64,000 nucleotides of DNA from Chamaea fasciata (Eukaryota; Chordata; Aves; Passeriformes; Sylviidae). Shown piece after piece: positions 1 through 10,790 of this stretch. Each line of letters opens with the position of its first letter. Within the stretch, counting starts at the first letter, position 1. The notes below the pieces were generated by a model, which had not been told where the DNA came from, did no database searches, and was given only the letters and a program-made list of their open reading frames with translations. The stretch lies in contig JARCOQ010000017.1 of assembly GCA_029207755.1 (NCBI GenBank), positions 11,792,945 through 11,856,944 of the forward strand, given 5' to 3'. The translations under genes were made by a program, and so were the position numbers.

Positions 1-741
1 AAGGAGCTGAATTTCTTGTAACCTCTGAAACAGGACTTGTCAGGCTCTGTTTTGATCGTCTTTTTAATCAAAATGACACATTTTGATATTTCAGAGTTGC
101 TCCACTGAGCCCTCAAAGCTGCAAGTCAGCCTGATATGAAGGAATGTTTTCCTCCTGAGCTCCCCTCTCCTGGCAGGACCAGTCCTTTGTGGAAGCCCCA
201 CTCCAGCACTGGGGGTCCATGAGAATTCAGGGATGTTTACTGCAGGAGATGCAGCTCAAGCCTTTTATCCGTCAGCCCAGCAGCCTCACAAGTGCCAGGC
301 AGGGAGGAGTCCAGGGCAAAATAAAGGCACATTTTCTCCAGTTCAAAAGGAAAACACTGGAAGACAGTTGAGACACTTCAATCCCAGTACCAATATTTTT
401 GTTTGGACCGTGAAAAAAGCACCCTCTGTTTCCTTTAAAGTACAAGAGGGAAGTTGCTGGTTTGTCTTCAGAGCTGTCTTCAAACTTCCACTGAGAAATT
501 CACTTAGAAGTTAACACACTTTCTGCCATAAAATAATTCTCAAAGAGTTTTTATTTAAAACTGTGATTTAATTCATATTTGAACTGTTCACTGAAACTTC
601 TTTTCCCCTCAGTGTTCCTTTAAGGCTGAGTAGTGGTTGATGGGCCACTAGAATTAATTCCAATTGTTATTAGTCTTCCATTGCCTTTTCTGAGGCTTGG
701 TTGGTTTTGGGGTTTTTTTTTTCTGTCTGTTCTGAAGCAGC

Positions 742-777
<36 letters not shown>

Positions 778-1852
778 AAAAAAAATAAAGAAAAAAAAAA
801 ACCCGAGGAAGCTACAATACCAACAAGCAACACCAGAACAGAGAAACACGGCTTAGAAATTCAGCAAACACAGATATTCATGTACTGTCAGGGAGACCTG
901 CTTTTGTTCATTGTTCCTATTGTATCAGGAGGAAAGATCAAATTCATTTAAATACAGACAAAACTTCCAAAAGGAATGTAAAACCCTGCAGTCGTTGAGG
1001 TTTTGGTGCTTAGCACAATCCTGTGCAGGGACTGCAAAGAGGCCATGCAGCTTCTCAAGCCATTAACTACCCTTCAATTCTCCTTTTCTCTCAAAAAGAG
1101 AGAGCCTAAGACAATATTTTACCTTTTCTATTAACATTTAATTACAGGAATGCAATTAGTGCCACAGCTTGAAGCCAGGGAAAGAAAAACACAATGCAGG
1201 TACCACCTTTTCTTCTTTCCAGCACTCAGAGCAGGTGAGTGGAGGATGAGCAGGTGCAGTGATGGTTGTAAGGGGCAGAAATGACCCCAAGGCTGGGAGG
1301 GAATGCTTTGGGCTCTACCAGGGGAGGGAGCATGGGACAGAGGTGTCTCTCCACTCTGCAAAACTCCATGTTTAGCTGATGCAATAAATCACATATGATA
1401 TAATCAATTATATAAACAGACTGGCAAGATGAGCAACCTTTCTGTGGTCGGTAAAACCCCTTTGATTTCAGTGACCAGCTGTAAATGAGCACCCAGTTAC
1501 ATGCACAGAAAGAAGAATGGACACTAAATGGATCAGTGACAGTGAGCTGTGCTCAAAATTAAAGTTCATACATGTGTGACTTGAGGTGCCAGAGGTTGCT
1601 GATAACAAAAAATGTCCAAATCTGGAGCTACTTTTACCACACAACTCCTCGAGATGCTTCCTTCAAAGCAGCAGGAATCAATCTTCAGGTCTTTACACTG
1701 CTTCTCTAGAGCAGCAAAAACCACTGCAAATGATCCATGACTAATTCTTCTGAGTAAATGAGGAGAATTAAATCCATCCTTCCTTACTTACTTACACTTT
1801 GGGGTCAATCCACTGTTGAGCTGCCTCTGTGCAAACACCAGGCACAGGCAGT
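1..1852. other. Unique sequence, no gene seen
   Basis: AT-rich DNA with one poly(A) tract at 746-800. Short open frames here show no recognisable domain or splice structure. Nothing else is supported. Confidence 0.5.
746..800. repeat. Poly(A) tract (30 A, then interrupted)
   Basis: Thirty uninterrupted A at 746-775, then A-rich sequence with single G and T interruptions. No retrocopy or matching flanking duplication is recognised beside it. Confidence 0.9.
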
Positions 1853-1907
1853 GACAGCAGAGGATGTTCTCCCAGCACAGGGACTGAGGAGCAGAGGATG
1901 TTCTGCC
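1853..1907. repeat. Minisatellite, left part (about 31-bp unit)
   Basis: Imperfect tandem units of about 31 bp contain 'gagcagaggatgttctccc' and 'agcacag'. The array is interrupted by the LTR that starts at 1908 and resumes after it at 2333. About two units lie on this side. Confidence 0.6.
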
Positions 1908-2332
1908 CGATGCCTTATTATTTCAGCTTTTATATTTTTCAGAACCTGTAGTGCATTACTAGATAACTCTGAAATCCATACAGAGTGTAAGCAAGCTCTC
2001 TTCACATTTTGGTCAGACAAAACAATCCTTTTCCAGATGGGAACCAAGGTCACCATCTCAGCCTCAAGCCCAGAAAGTATAAACAGAAGTGAATTGGGGG
2101 GAGCAAACTGGGGGAATTACCCAGAGCTGTAATTGGACAATTAACCCCTGATATCCAAAGAGACCAACATTTTATCTGTCTGAAAAACTCATGACGGTTG
2201 TCTGTCCTGGGTGTAGGCTCTGCCAGGCTCTTGCATTGCTCAAGGTGTACCCCTTGAAAGCTTTCAATAAATACCTCCTTTATTTTCTAACTCTGTCTAG
2301 CCTCTGTTCTAGGTGGCCTCTCCAAGACATCA
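1908..2332 (+). mobile_element. Solo LTR, family A copy 1 (ERV, about 425 bp)
   Basis: Homologous along its length to the copies at 5814-6264, 13144-13575 and 15110-15558. Shared blocks include 'tttatatttttcag', 'cattttggtcagaca', 'aattaacccctgata' and a late 'caataaata' polyadenylation signal. The expected 5' end TGATGC is CGATGC here, and the 3' end is ACATCA. The copy is older and more diverged than the 5814/15110 pair. Flanking bases (tgcc/cccc) only weakly suggest a 4-bp target duplication. No internal retroviral genes flank it, so it is a solo LTR. Confidence 0.75.
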
Positions 2333-2423
2333 CCCCCAGCACACTGAGGTGCAGAGGAGGCTCTCCCACCACAGACAGGAGCAGAGGATGCTCTCCCAGC
2401 ACAGTGAGGATATTCTCCCACAG
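2333..2423. repeat. Minisatellite, right part
   Basis: Continuation of the array broken by the LTR: units with 'gtgcagaggaggctctccc', 'gagcagaggatgctctccc' and a degenerate 'tgaggatattctccc', separated by 'agcacag' or 'accacag' motifs. About three units lie on this side. Confidence 0.6.
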
Positions 2424-3385
2424 CTCCAGAAGTCCAGTGTCCCCCCTAGAGCAGCCACACACAGTGGGGAAAATGGGACACACAGCCAGAAACCCTCAGG
2501 GCTGCATTCCCACTCCTTCCTAACCCAGCACTCCAAACTTCTCTCACACTCCTCCATTTCTCCCTTAATTACTACAAGTAATTTTATTAATATACTTTGC
2601 AGCACCATTGACTATTACCTGAGGCTTAGCTTTAAATATGATGAGACTACATAATCTTAATGGCACTAATTAATAGTACCATGACTTTAAAATTTCACAG
2701 ATCTGACCAACAAAGCATATAAAGTGTGGTTTGGGGGGGAATTTTTTGGTTGGAGTAATTTTTGTTAGTAAAGCAATGCCCCTGACAAACAGGAGAAGAA
2801 AAGCGGGAGTTACAAAAGCAGAGAATTAAACTACAACCAAAGTAACTCCCCCAGGAATTAGGACAAACATGGAAGTTTGTGCAAAACACCCAAGCTTTGG
2901 TCACCAATCCAGAGACACAGGAGCCACTGAGAAGGAAGAAAGTCCATTTGTTTGGAATTTTTTTTTACTTCTCTATTTTCTTGTATTCTCAGCACTGAAG
3001 CAATCACCAAGCTCTCTCTCAATATTGCTTTGGTGGCCAAAGGCTGATGACCACTGACAGGACAGGGTGGCCAAAGCCTCAGGAGCTGCAAAACTGGACA
3101 CTGCATCAGCCAAAAAACACAGGATGGACAACCAAAACAAAGAGAGAGACCTTTTTCCTTTCAGTGACACATTTAATATTTAATCCTCACGGCACATCCT
3201 GTCAGAGCAGAAAGGCTAAAGCTGTGTGTCCCTCAGCAGAGGTTCTGCCAAAATGTTCAAATTTATGACTCTTGTGACTAACCTTTCAAAAAACCTGGCA
3301 GCAGAAATTTGCACCAGGGATCTTTACTTCTGGATTTTATTTTGTCCATCTTTCTCTCTCTAAGTTGACCAGGGAGTTTTTGCTT

Positions 3386-3430
3386 AAAAAAAAAAAAAAA
3401 ACAAAAAAAAAAAAAAAAACAAAAGCAAAA
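3386..3430. repeat. A-rich tract (16 A, C, 17 A)
   Basis: Two long A runs separated by one C, then (CAAAA)-like sequence. Simple repeat with no sign of a gene. Confidence 0.85.
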
Positions 3431-5732
3431 ACAAATTTGCTTTATTCCCATCTCCCAAAATTCAGCAGCTCATCAATCAAAGAGAACACACAAAATGCAG
3501 GTAGTGCTGGTGTGGTTTCCCGAGGCTCTGAGCAAACTGCTCCAGCTCCAGCAGTTTTGGGAAAATCGTTTTGGGAACAAAAGTACAGCAGTCAAACTGC
3601 TCCAGAGATGTTATAAATTACATTGTCAGATGAAGAGCGATATATTTACTCTGCAGTGATACTGTAATTATCAAGAAAGTGCCCTGCCTTTGCCTGTAAG
3701 TGTTGTGTGCAGTAATTAATTTTCCTCTGCGTGCTGATGTTCAATAGCAATATGTAAATCACTGGGTATTTGCTACAGATATCTAATAAAATATATCTAC
3801 TGTCACACTCTTGAAAGCATCTTAAAACAACACTAAGAAGCTGCACGAACAGAGAAATATTGTCCTCATGTGTCTTTAAAGCAGGCTTTAGGTAAAAAAA
3901 GTCTGACAGTGCCGACACCTGAAACTGCAGCCCTGCTTTTCCAATTATTTTATTCTCCACAAACCCTCATTGCAGTCAGGAGGCTCAAAGGTTACATCCT
4001 GAGAGTCTAAACTGAGTACTCAATAATGCCAGGGAAACTCTGGTTACCCTGGAGTCCTGGTGACCCCAGAGAGCCCCAGGGACACCCCGGTGGGGAGGTC
4101 ACACTGAGGATGATGCAGCTTCTGCCAGGGCTGCACAGAGCTGGGGACAGAGCAGACACGAGTCCCACAGGGAGAAACTATCCTGTGGCGCAGTCTTTGA
4201 AGGAATCTCACCCTCCTGCCACCCCAGGCAGCACAGGCCAAATTCCAAACTTCATTAAAAAATAGCAATTTTCCTGCTTTCCTCCCAGAGATGAGCTCCT
4301 TGGATTTACCATGCCCAGGTATAATTATATAAACTGCAGGTTTATGGAAATACCCACAACACCTGGGAACTAAAGAAACCCTGTGCCTGGAGGGGAACAT
4401 GAAACCATCATCTACTAATGCAAAACTCCTCAGTTCAAGCCCAACTTGAGCCTTCCCCCTCTGCCATGTCCCAGGCAGCTCAGCCCTGTCCAGCACCACT
4501 TTTTCCTGAATAATCATATGGATGCACAACTAACCCTTCCATCCACCCCTCCAGCCCTGGTGATCAGCAATAAAGACATTTCAACAGTGATTTCTCAGCT
4601 CCTGCAGTTGTGGTGTCAATGGCAGGTTGAGGAAAAAAACCCAACAAATTAACTGAGATGTTAAAATCCCACAGAGTAACATCACACCTGAGGGATAACA
4701 CCATCCCTGGGCCCCAAAACAACCCTGCAGTGACTCCTTAGGGTGCCTGGGCACTGCTCTTCAGTCGTTGCTGGCAAGAGGAAAAGCACCTGCATCCTGA
4801 CCCCAGCACCTCTTGCTGCAGCTGTGATTAACTGCAGGGAAATTACCCCCAAAATTCAAAATAAAACCTAAATATGTTGTTTTCTTACACTATAAAAAAC
4901 TCTTGTTAAGTGTTCCACATCTGAATTTTCAGGCAGAAGAATTCTATAACAATCACATCAAGTGTGTATCCTTGACTACTGCAGAGGCCACATGAACTCC
5001 AGAGTGAAAAATACAATCTCCATCTTCAAGAAAAACGATTGTAATTTTGTCTCAATAACAGCTGCAGGAAGATTCCATTGGGGATTTATTCACCTAGAAG
5101 AGAAACTTATTTTCCAGAAAAAAAAAAAAAAAAAGGAAAAATATGTAACTTCTTTTCTTTTTAAACAACATACAGCTTAATTGGAAATACAGAATAAATT
5201 AGGACAAAAAAGCCCAGGGAAGTTTAAGGCAAAAACTCTTTAGCAGCTTTGCATACTTGAGCATGAAGCAGAGGCAAATCAACTGATAATCTTCTCTGCT
5301 AAATTTATACAAGAGACAGAATATTCTCCAGAGAATTTGTTTCTTAAAAAGAAAAAACTTAGCATTTTACTTGACCAAAATTATTTCCTATTTAAATAAT
5401 CATGCTTATCCACCTCCAGACTTAGTATCCTTTTTATGGTGATTTACAGAGTGGTTCTGCCATAAGTGCTGTACAACACTCTCGAGGTCTAAAGAAGTTA
5501 ATGGTGTGCTGGAAATGCTTGATAAAGAATTTTTACTGTCTTTGCCATTTGACAAAATCGAGTAATAAGCATAATAAATAGATCTATCAGACATTAATAC
5601 TATGAAAGCTTTTCTAAATCTTTCTGTCCATCCTCCTTGTACTTACTCTGCATGGGACATGAGATATCTCTGTCTTTGAAAATAAAGCTCAAATTATCTC
5701 CTGTTAACCTTTCTCCTAGAAATGCCATCTGT

Positions 5733-5750
5733 TAATAATAATAATAATAA
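5733..5750. repeat. (TAA)6 microsatellite
   Basis: Six uninterrupted TAA units shortly before the inverted family A LTR. Confidence 0.9.
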
Positions 5751-5813
5751 AATGACTAAAAAAAACCCCATTCCAGCATACAAGGACTACACTTTTTCTA
5801 TCCTAAAGACCAT

Positions 5814-6264
5814 TGATGCCTTTTTCTAGCTTACCTAAAACCAGGGGCCAACAAAGTTAAGAGGATAAAAAGCTGTTGTATTTATTGAAGGGCTTTCAGG
5901 TACATCCAGGGCAGACAAAGCCACCCAGGGGCTGCACCCAAAAATGGACCACGGGTCACAGGTTTTCACACTTTTATAAGTTTGGTCCATTTGCATATTG
6001 GGGGTTCATCTTCCAATTACAGCTTCAAGTAATGAAGTCATTTACCCCAAGTTTGCTCCCCCCTTAGTCCCCTTTCTTTACATTTCTCACAGGGCCTGAG
6101 GCAGTGAGGTGTCCTTGATTCCCAGGCCTGGAGAGGAATTGTTGTGTCTGACCAAAATGGGGAAGCAGCAGCTCACACTGTGTGTGGAGTTTAGAGTTAC
6201 TCACTAAAGAACTGCAGGATTACAAATATATGAAAAATATAAAAGCTAAAATCCTAAGGCATCA
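5814..6264 (-). mobile_element. Solo LTR, family A copy 2, inverted (about 451 bp)
   Basis: Read on the minus strand it begins TGATGC and ends GCATCA, the retroviral TG...CA form with a 6-bp inverted terminus. It contains a TATA box (TATAAAAG, complement of 5971-5980) and a CAATAAATAC polyadenylation signal. By eye it is more than 90% identical to 15110-15558, far closer than to the other two copies. Flanks ccat/ccac fit a 4-bp target duplication with one change, as seen in gammaretrovirus-like (class I) elements. No coding region is attached. Confidence 0.85.
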
Positions 6265-6562
6265 CCACAAAGCCCTTCAAAGTGAGATACTCCCACCAAT
6301 TCACCCCAGGGCAAGACCCTGGTGCCCAATACCCTGAGTTCTCCAGGGAACTGACCAAGAAGCCACTTCCACAAAAGGATCTTTCAATCCTCCCCCCCTT
6401 GTCTCATTAAACCTTTTCACAGAGTGCTTCCTGAGACCCAGAGAGTGACTTTTGGAATAGAGGGACCCAGAGTCACAAAGCAGCTGGGCACTGCAGCCTC
6501 CCCCAGCTCCCAGCACACAGGGGCCACCCCCAGAGAACCAACACAGCCACTCCCATAGAGGG

Positions 6563-7267
6563 TGTCCTGGGTTATGGAACCAAAAATATTTCTTTTGTTC
6601 CATCAGTTGAAACCAGCTGGGGAGGTGTTTTCTTTATCTCTTGTAACTCCAGTGGGGAGGGGGTGGGTGCTTTCTGATAATGGGCAGCTGTTAAAACAGG
6701 GTGGGGGATTGTTCCTTATCTCTTTCCACCCTCCAGGGGCATATCTTCTGTTAATGGGCCATCAAGGCTCACCAATGACATCACACATTACATCATCCCA
6801 TTGGGAGATGCTCCACCCAGTGGGGGGAGCCAAACCATTCCTACCTGGATAAAAACTGAAACCCAGGTGTCCACAGTTCCCATTGGATTCCTAAAGGAAG
6901 ACTAGACCCATCTTGCCATTATTGGACCCTTTTTCTACAGGATCATCTCTATTCCAACAGAACCATATCTGCCACCCCAGGAGGGCTCCCTTCGGACTGC
7001 TTCCAACACCCTGACCAACAGGTTGTATTTCTGACTCTGTCAGGGTCTCTAGGATTTTCTGTTTGTTTTGTTTGCTTGTTCTTTGTACCACTACATTTGC
7101 ATTCTTAATATTTCTAGTAAAGAACTGTTATTCCTATTCCCAAATCTTTGCCTGAAAAGCCTTTAGTTGCAAAATTATAATAATTTGGAAGGCGGGGGGA
7201 TTTAGATCCTCTATTCCAGGAAACTCCAGCTTTCCCTGGCAGATACCTGTCTTCCCAAACCAAGACA
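6563..7267 (+). mobile_element. Solo LTR, ERVL type (705 bp) with perfect 5-bp target duplication
   Basis: Begins TGTCCTGG and ends CCAAGACA, giving matching inverted ends, and is flanked on both sides by GAGGG (6558-6562 and 7268-7272). A 5-bp duplication is typical of ERVL (class III) elements. The interior has a TATA-like 'gataaaaac' about 290 bp in and a T-rich 3' part ('tctgtttgttttgtttgcttg', with 'agtaaagaac'), as in avian ERVL LTRs. No internal genes are present, so it is a recombination remnant. Confidence 0.85.
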
Positions 7268-8795
7268 GAGGGAAGAGAATAAAGGGACTTTTTTAAGGAG
7301 AGATCATTAACGTCATTGGTATCACAGACTTATCCTCGTGTGACAGCACTGATGGGGAGTGCGTCAGAGCAGAAATGCAAGCATTAAGTTTTGAGCCCAA
7401 GACTCCACTGGAAAAGCTGTAACACCCTCAGCTGCTCTGTGACAGGCTGACCTGGGCTGACGTTCCCCCTTCTGAAGAAGTCCCCTGTTGAGTTTTCCTG
7501 GGAAAGGCTTTGCTTTGCACTAAGATGCATTCAGACACACAAGTCCCTTTGATGTGTCAGGACCCACTGCATGTTAATAACCCGATTACAGTGAAGAAAG
7601 CTCTTCATGAATTCCCCTCAGCCAACCAGATTTGCTTGTTCAGAAGGGTTCACTTCCACCCAAATCAGCATTTCAACCAGTGTTACATCTCAGTGTAACG
7701 GGGGGAAGTCCCTGTGCCCCTCCCTGCTGTGTGAATGCAGAATTCCCATCTCCTCCTCCTGTCCCACCAGGAAACACCAGTTTTGGACAGCATCACTTCC
7801 AAAGGCACCAGCAGCCACACCCAGGAACAGAGGCCATCCCATACTTGTCAATACAGCAACTCCCAACATCTGCCATTTACTCCTCTCTCCCACCCTCCTT
7901 GGCACAGTCAGTCACCTTTATTTTATTTTTTGTTGCACATTTCCAATTTGCTGGCTGTTGCTAAATTGAATAGCTGATGCTAGATTTGCTTTTGTCACAA
8001 GGTTACTATAGACCTTGACTTTTCTCACTAAAGAAAATGACTTTGTGTCAGCCCTCAGTGGTTGTTTATTATGGAGACTTCATAGTGCCTCCCAGTATGG
8101 ATGTCTTTGATTTTGAAAGAAAATCAAAACAGGCACATGAAGTGTTCTGGGAATGAGGGCAATGATGAGAAGGCAGAAAAGGACTACATCATTAACTTAC
8201 TTTGGCTATAAACTCAGCAGAGCCCAATCTCAGCATTATTATGGTCTGTTTCAATTTTAAAGTTCAAGTTTAAAAGGAGATGAGATTAACTATTCACAGG
8301 CTACAATCTCTGCTACAAATTCCTCTCCCATGGTTCCAAAAACTGGGTATAAAACCAGTCACTGCACAAGTCAGCTAAAAAATATCACCTACAGCTCCCC
8401 TGCTTGCTAATTCTTCAGCTTGACTGAGAGGCAGATGCACAACAGCACAACTGCACATCCCTCTAACTGCCAGCTTATCAGGGAAAAATGTCTGACTTCT
8501 CCCTGCAAGCTCTCCTTGTCTTCAAAGCTTCCCTCCCCTCTCCAGCCTATTCCCAGTACCTTTCCCCACTCTGATTTTACAGTTTCCACTAGAAATAAAC
8601 TGAAACAATCCTACAGCAGGAGGTGGAAGAGCACCCCAAAGCCCAAGCTGCTGAAATTCTCCTCTTACCCAGCGGCATAGCACACACTGCCCGGTAGAAA
8701 AGCACCAATTAAAGCACAAATTTTAACAGTGTCACTGATTTAACACAGTTTAACACACCTTGCTCATGGTCAGTGAATGCATTCCTACACTGAAG
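7268..8795. other. Unique sequence between two ERVL LTRs
   Basis: No repeat or exon recognised. The two flanking LTRs are both plus-oriented but of different families, so this is not the interior of one provirus, and no gag, pol or env motifs are seen. Confidence 0.55.
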
Positions 8796-9350
8796 TGTGC
8801 TGGTTCAGCTGGGGTGGAGTTAAATCCCTTCCCAGAGGCTGCTCTGGGGCTGTGTTTTAGATTCGTGCCGCACACAGGGTTGGTCATACAGACATTTTTG
8901 TTCTTGCTGAGCAGGGCTTGCACAGAGTCAAGGCCTTTCCTGCCCCTCACACTGGCCATGCTGGGGAGGGCCTGGGTGGGGGGACACAGCCAGGACAGGT
9001 GACCACATCTGACCCCAGGGACATTCCAGACCGTGTGAGATCCTACTCTGTAAATATGCTGGGGGAAGGAGAAAGAAGAGGAGGACATTTGGAGTCACCA
9101 CTGAGTATGTTGGAACCCTGCTCTCCGGGGATGGCTGAACACCTCCCCAGCCATGGGAGGCAGAAAATGAACTCCTTGTTGGCTTTGTGTGTACACCTTT
9201 TGCTTTCCCCATTTAACTGCTTTAATATCACCTCAGCGACATGTCACCTCAGTCGTCACTGTTCCCATTCTGACCCTCTCCCCTACCCCACTGGGGGCTG
9301 AGTGAGCATCTGTGTGGGCTTTGATTGTTCTGTGGGGTTACACCGTGTCG
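8796..9350 (+). mobile_element. Solo LTR, avian ERVL type (about 555 bp)
   Basis: Starts TGTGCTGGTTCAGCTGGGG and carries the landmarks of a very common avian ERVL LTR: 'gagttaaat', 'gcacagagtcaaggcc', 'ggggatggctgaacacct', 'actccttgttggcttt' and 'ccccactgggggctgagtgagc'. The last bases are GTGTCG where the family has a CA end, so that end is mutated. Flanks tgaag/agaag agree at four of five positions, consistent with a 5-bp duplication. Confidence 0.8.
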
Positions 9351-10384
9351 AGAAGCCATAAAAACACTGGAAGGGCTGGCAGACACTCTCTTCATTAAGC
9401 ACACAGGTAAACCCACGTTTCTGAAGCAGGAAACCTCCCTTAAGTCATTTAGCTGCTTTGCAGTGATGATCACACAGATAGGCAGCTACACACGCTGCAT
9501 GCAAAAAGAAATCCAATAGTGCTTGCTACAGAGAGAGGGGTGTTGAAGCAGCTTAAGGTTTTTGAGTCTATGCATATATAAATAAAAGATTAACTCAAAC
9601 TTTAAACAAGAGATTAAAAGTACATTCTGCACCACTACCATAGTGTTCACAAATCTACAATGGGATGAAACAGATTATAGTTACTTTCTTAAGTTCCCAG
9701 TTTTAAATGAAAGAGGGGGGTTGATAACAAAGAGCAAGGTTATGAAGTTTGGAGGCAAGAGGAAAGGAAACAAATCCCTACCAAATGACCATAAGCAGAC
9801 AAAAAGACCATCAAACCCTGGTAACAGAAATGCTGCATGTAACAAGGATGAGGATGATTTACCCCAAACCTGTAACAGCACACAGAATCTGCTCAGACAC
9901 GCCATGGGGCACAGCCCACAGTGACCCCAGTGACTCCTGCTGCATGCAGGAGGGGCCAGGAGCCACCCCATTATCCCTGGCAGCCCCAGGAAGGTCTCCC
10001 CTGGATCCCTGCCACTGCCAGTGCTCCTCCACAACAATGCTGGCATTGAGCAGCTGGGGCTGGGAACACAGCCTGCCTGTCTGGGCAGCCTGCTGGGGAA
10101 CACTGGGGCTCTCAGCTCCCTCACATCCCACCTGGGCCAGATGCAGCCCCAACTGCAACCACAACATCTGCACACTGCAGCCCTCGAGGGCACCTCTGCC
10201 TTTCATTCCCTGGGTTCACTGCGTTTTAAGGCAATTAGACATTTTTAATTTGTTTTTAAGAATTCAATGTTCACTCATTCGTTACCCTGAAACTTACTCT
10301 GCCTTTATATAGGAGATTTTGCTGTAAATGAGTAAAGACAGGGGCATGGATGCACACAAAATTGTACAGGCTATGGAATTTTGT
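9351..10384. other. Unique sequence, no gene seen
   Basis: Mixed sequence before a CR1. A lysine-rich open frame at 9643-9924 has no recognisable domain and no splice evidence, so it is not called as a gene. Confidence 0.45.
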
Positions 10385-10790
10385 AGCCTCACCAAATCAC
10401 AGGGTATCATGAGCTGGGAGGGACCCACAGGATCGCCCAGCCCCTGTCCCTGCACAGACACCCCAACAACCCCACCCTGGGCATCCCTGGCAGCGCTGTC
10501 CAAAGGCTCCTGGAGCTCTGGCAGCCTCGGGGCCGGGACCATTCCCTGGGGAGCCTGGGCAGTGCCAGCACCTCTGGGGAAGATCCTTTCCCTGATCTCC
10601 AACCTAAACCCACCCTGACACAGCTCCAGCCAATCCCTGGTCCTGTCCCTGCCCCAGAGCAGAGATCAGAGCTGCCCCTTGGGAGGAGCTGCAGACCCTG
10701 GTGGGATCTGACCTCAGCCTCCTCTTGTCCAGCTGAACCAGACAAGTGCCTTCTGCCCCTCCAGACCCTTCACCGTTTTTCACTTTCTCC
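10385..10790 (-). mobile_element. CR1 LINE 3' fragment
   Basis: Read on the plus strand it starts 'aaatcacagggtatcatgagctgggagggaccc', the complement of a CR1 3' end, and continues through 'ctgtccaaaggctcctggagctc' and 'accattccctgggg' to 'cctcctcttgtccagctgaa'. GC-rich, 5'-truncated and without reverse-transcriptase coding sequence, as most avian CR1 copies are. Confidence 0.75.

Larger units (their letters stand above)
2424..5813. other. Unique sequence, no gene seen
   Basis: Holds A-rich tracts (3386-3430, 5118-5134) and a (TAA)6. The stretch 3620-3800 is AT-rich with low complexity only in part and looks like a candidate conserved non-coding element, but this cannot be tested here. No exon is recognised. 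Confidence 0.45.

Noticed and set aside
6563..9350. A provirus bounded by the two plus-oriented ERVL-type LTRs
   Set aside because: The LTRs belong to different families, each has its own duplicated flanks, and the interior has no gag, pol or env motifs.
9643..9924. Lysine-rich plus-strand frame of 93 codons
   Set aside because: No recognisable domain, no splice sites that fit an exon, and composition explained by A-rich sequence.
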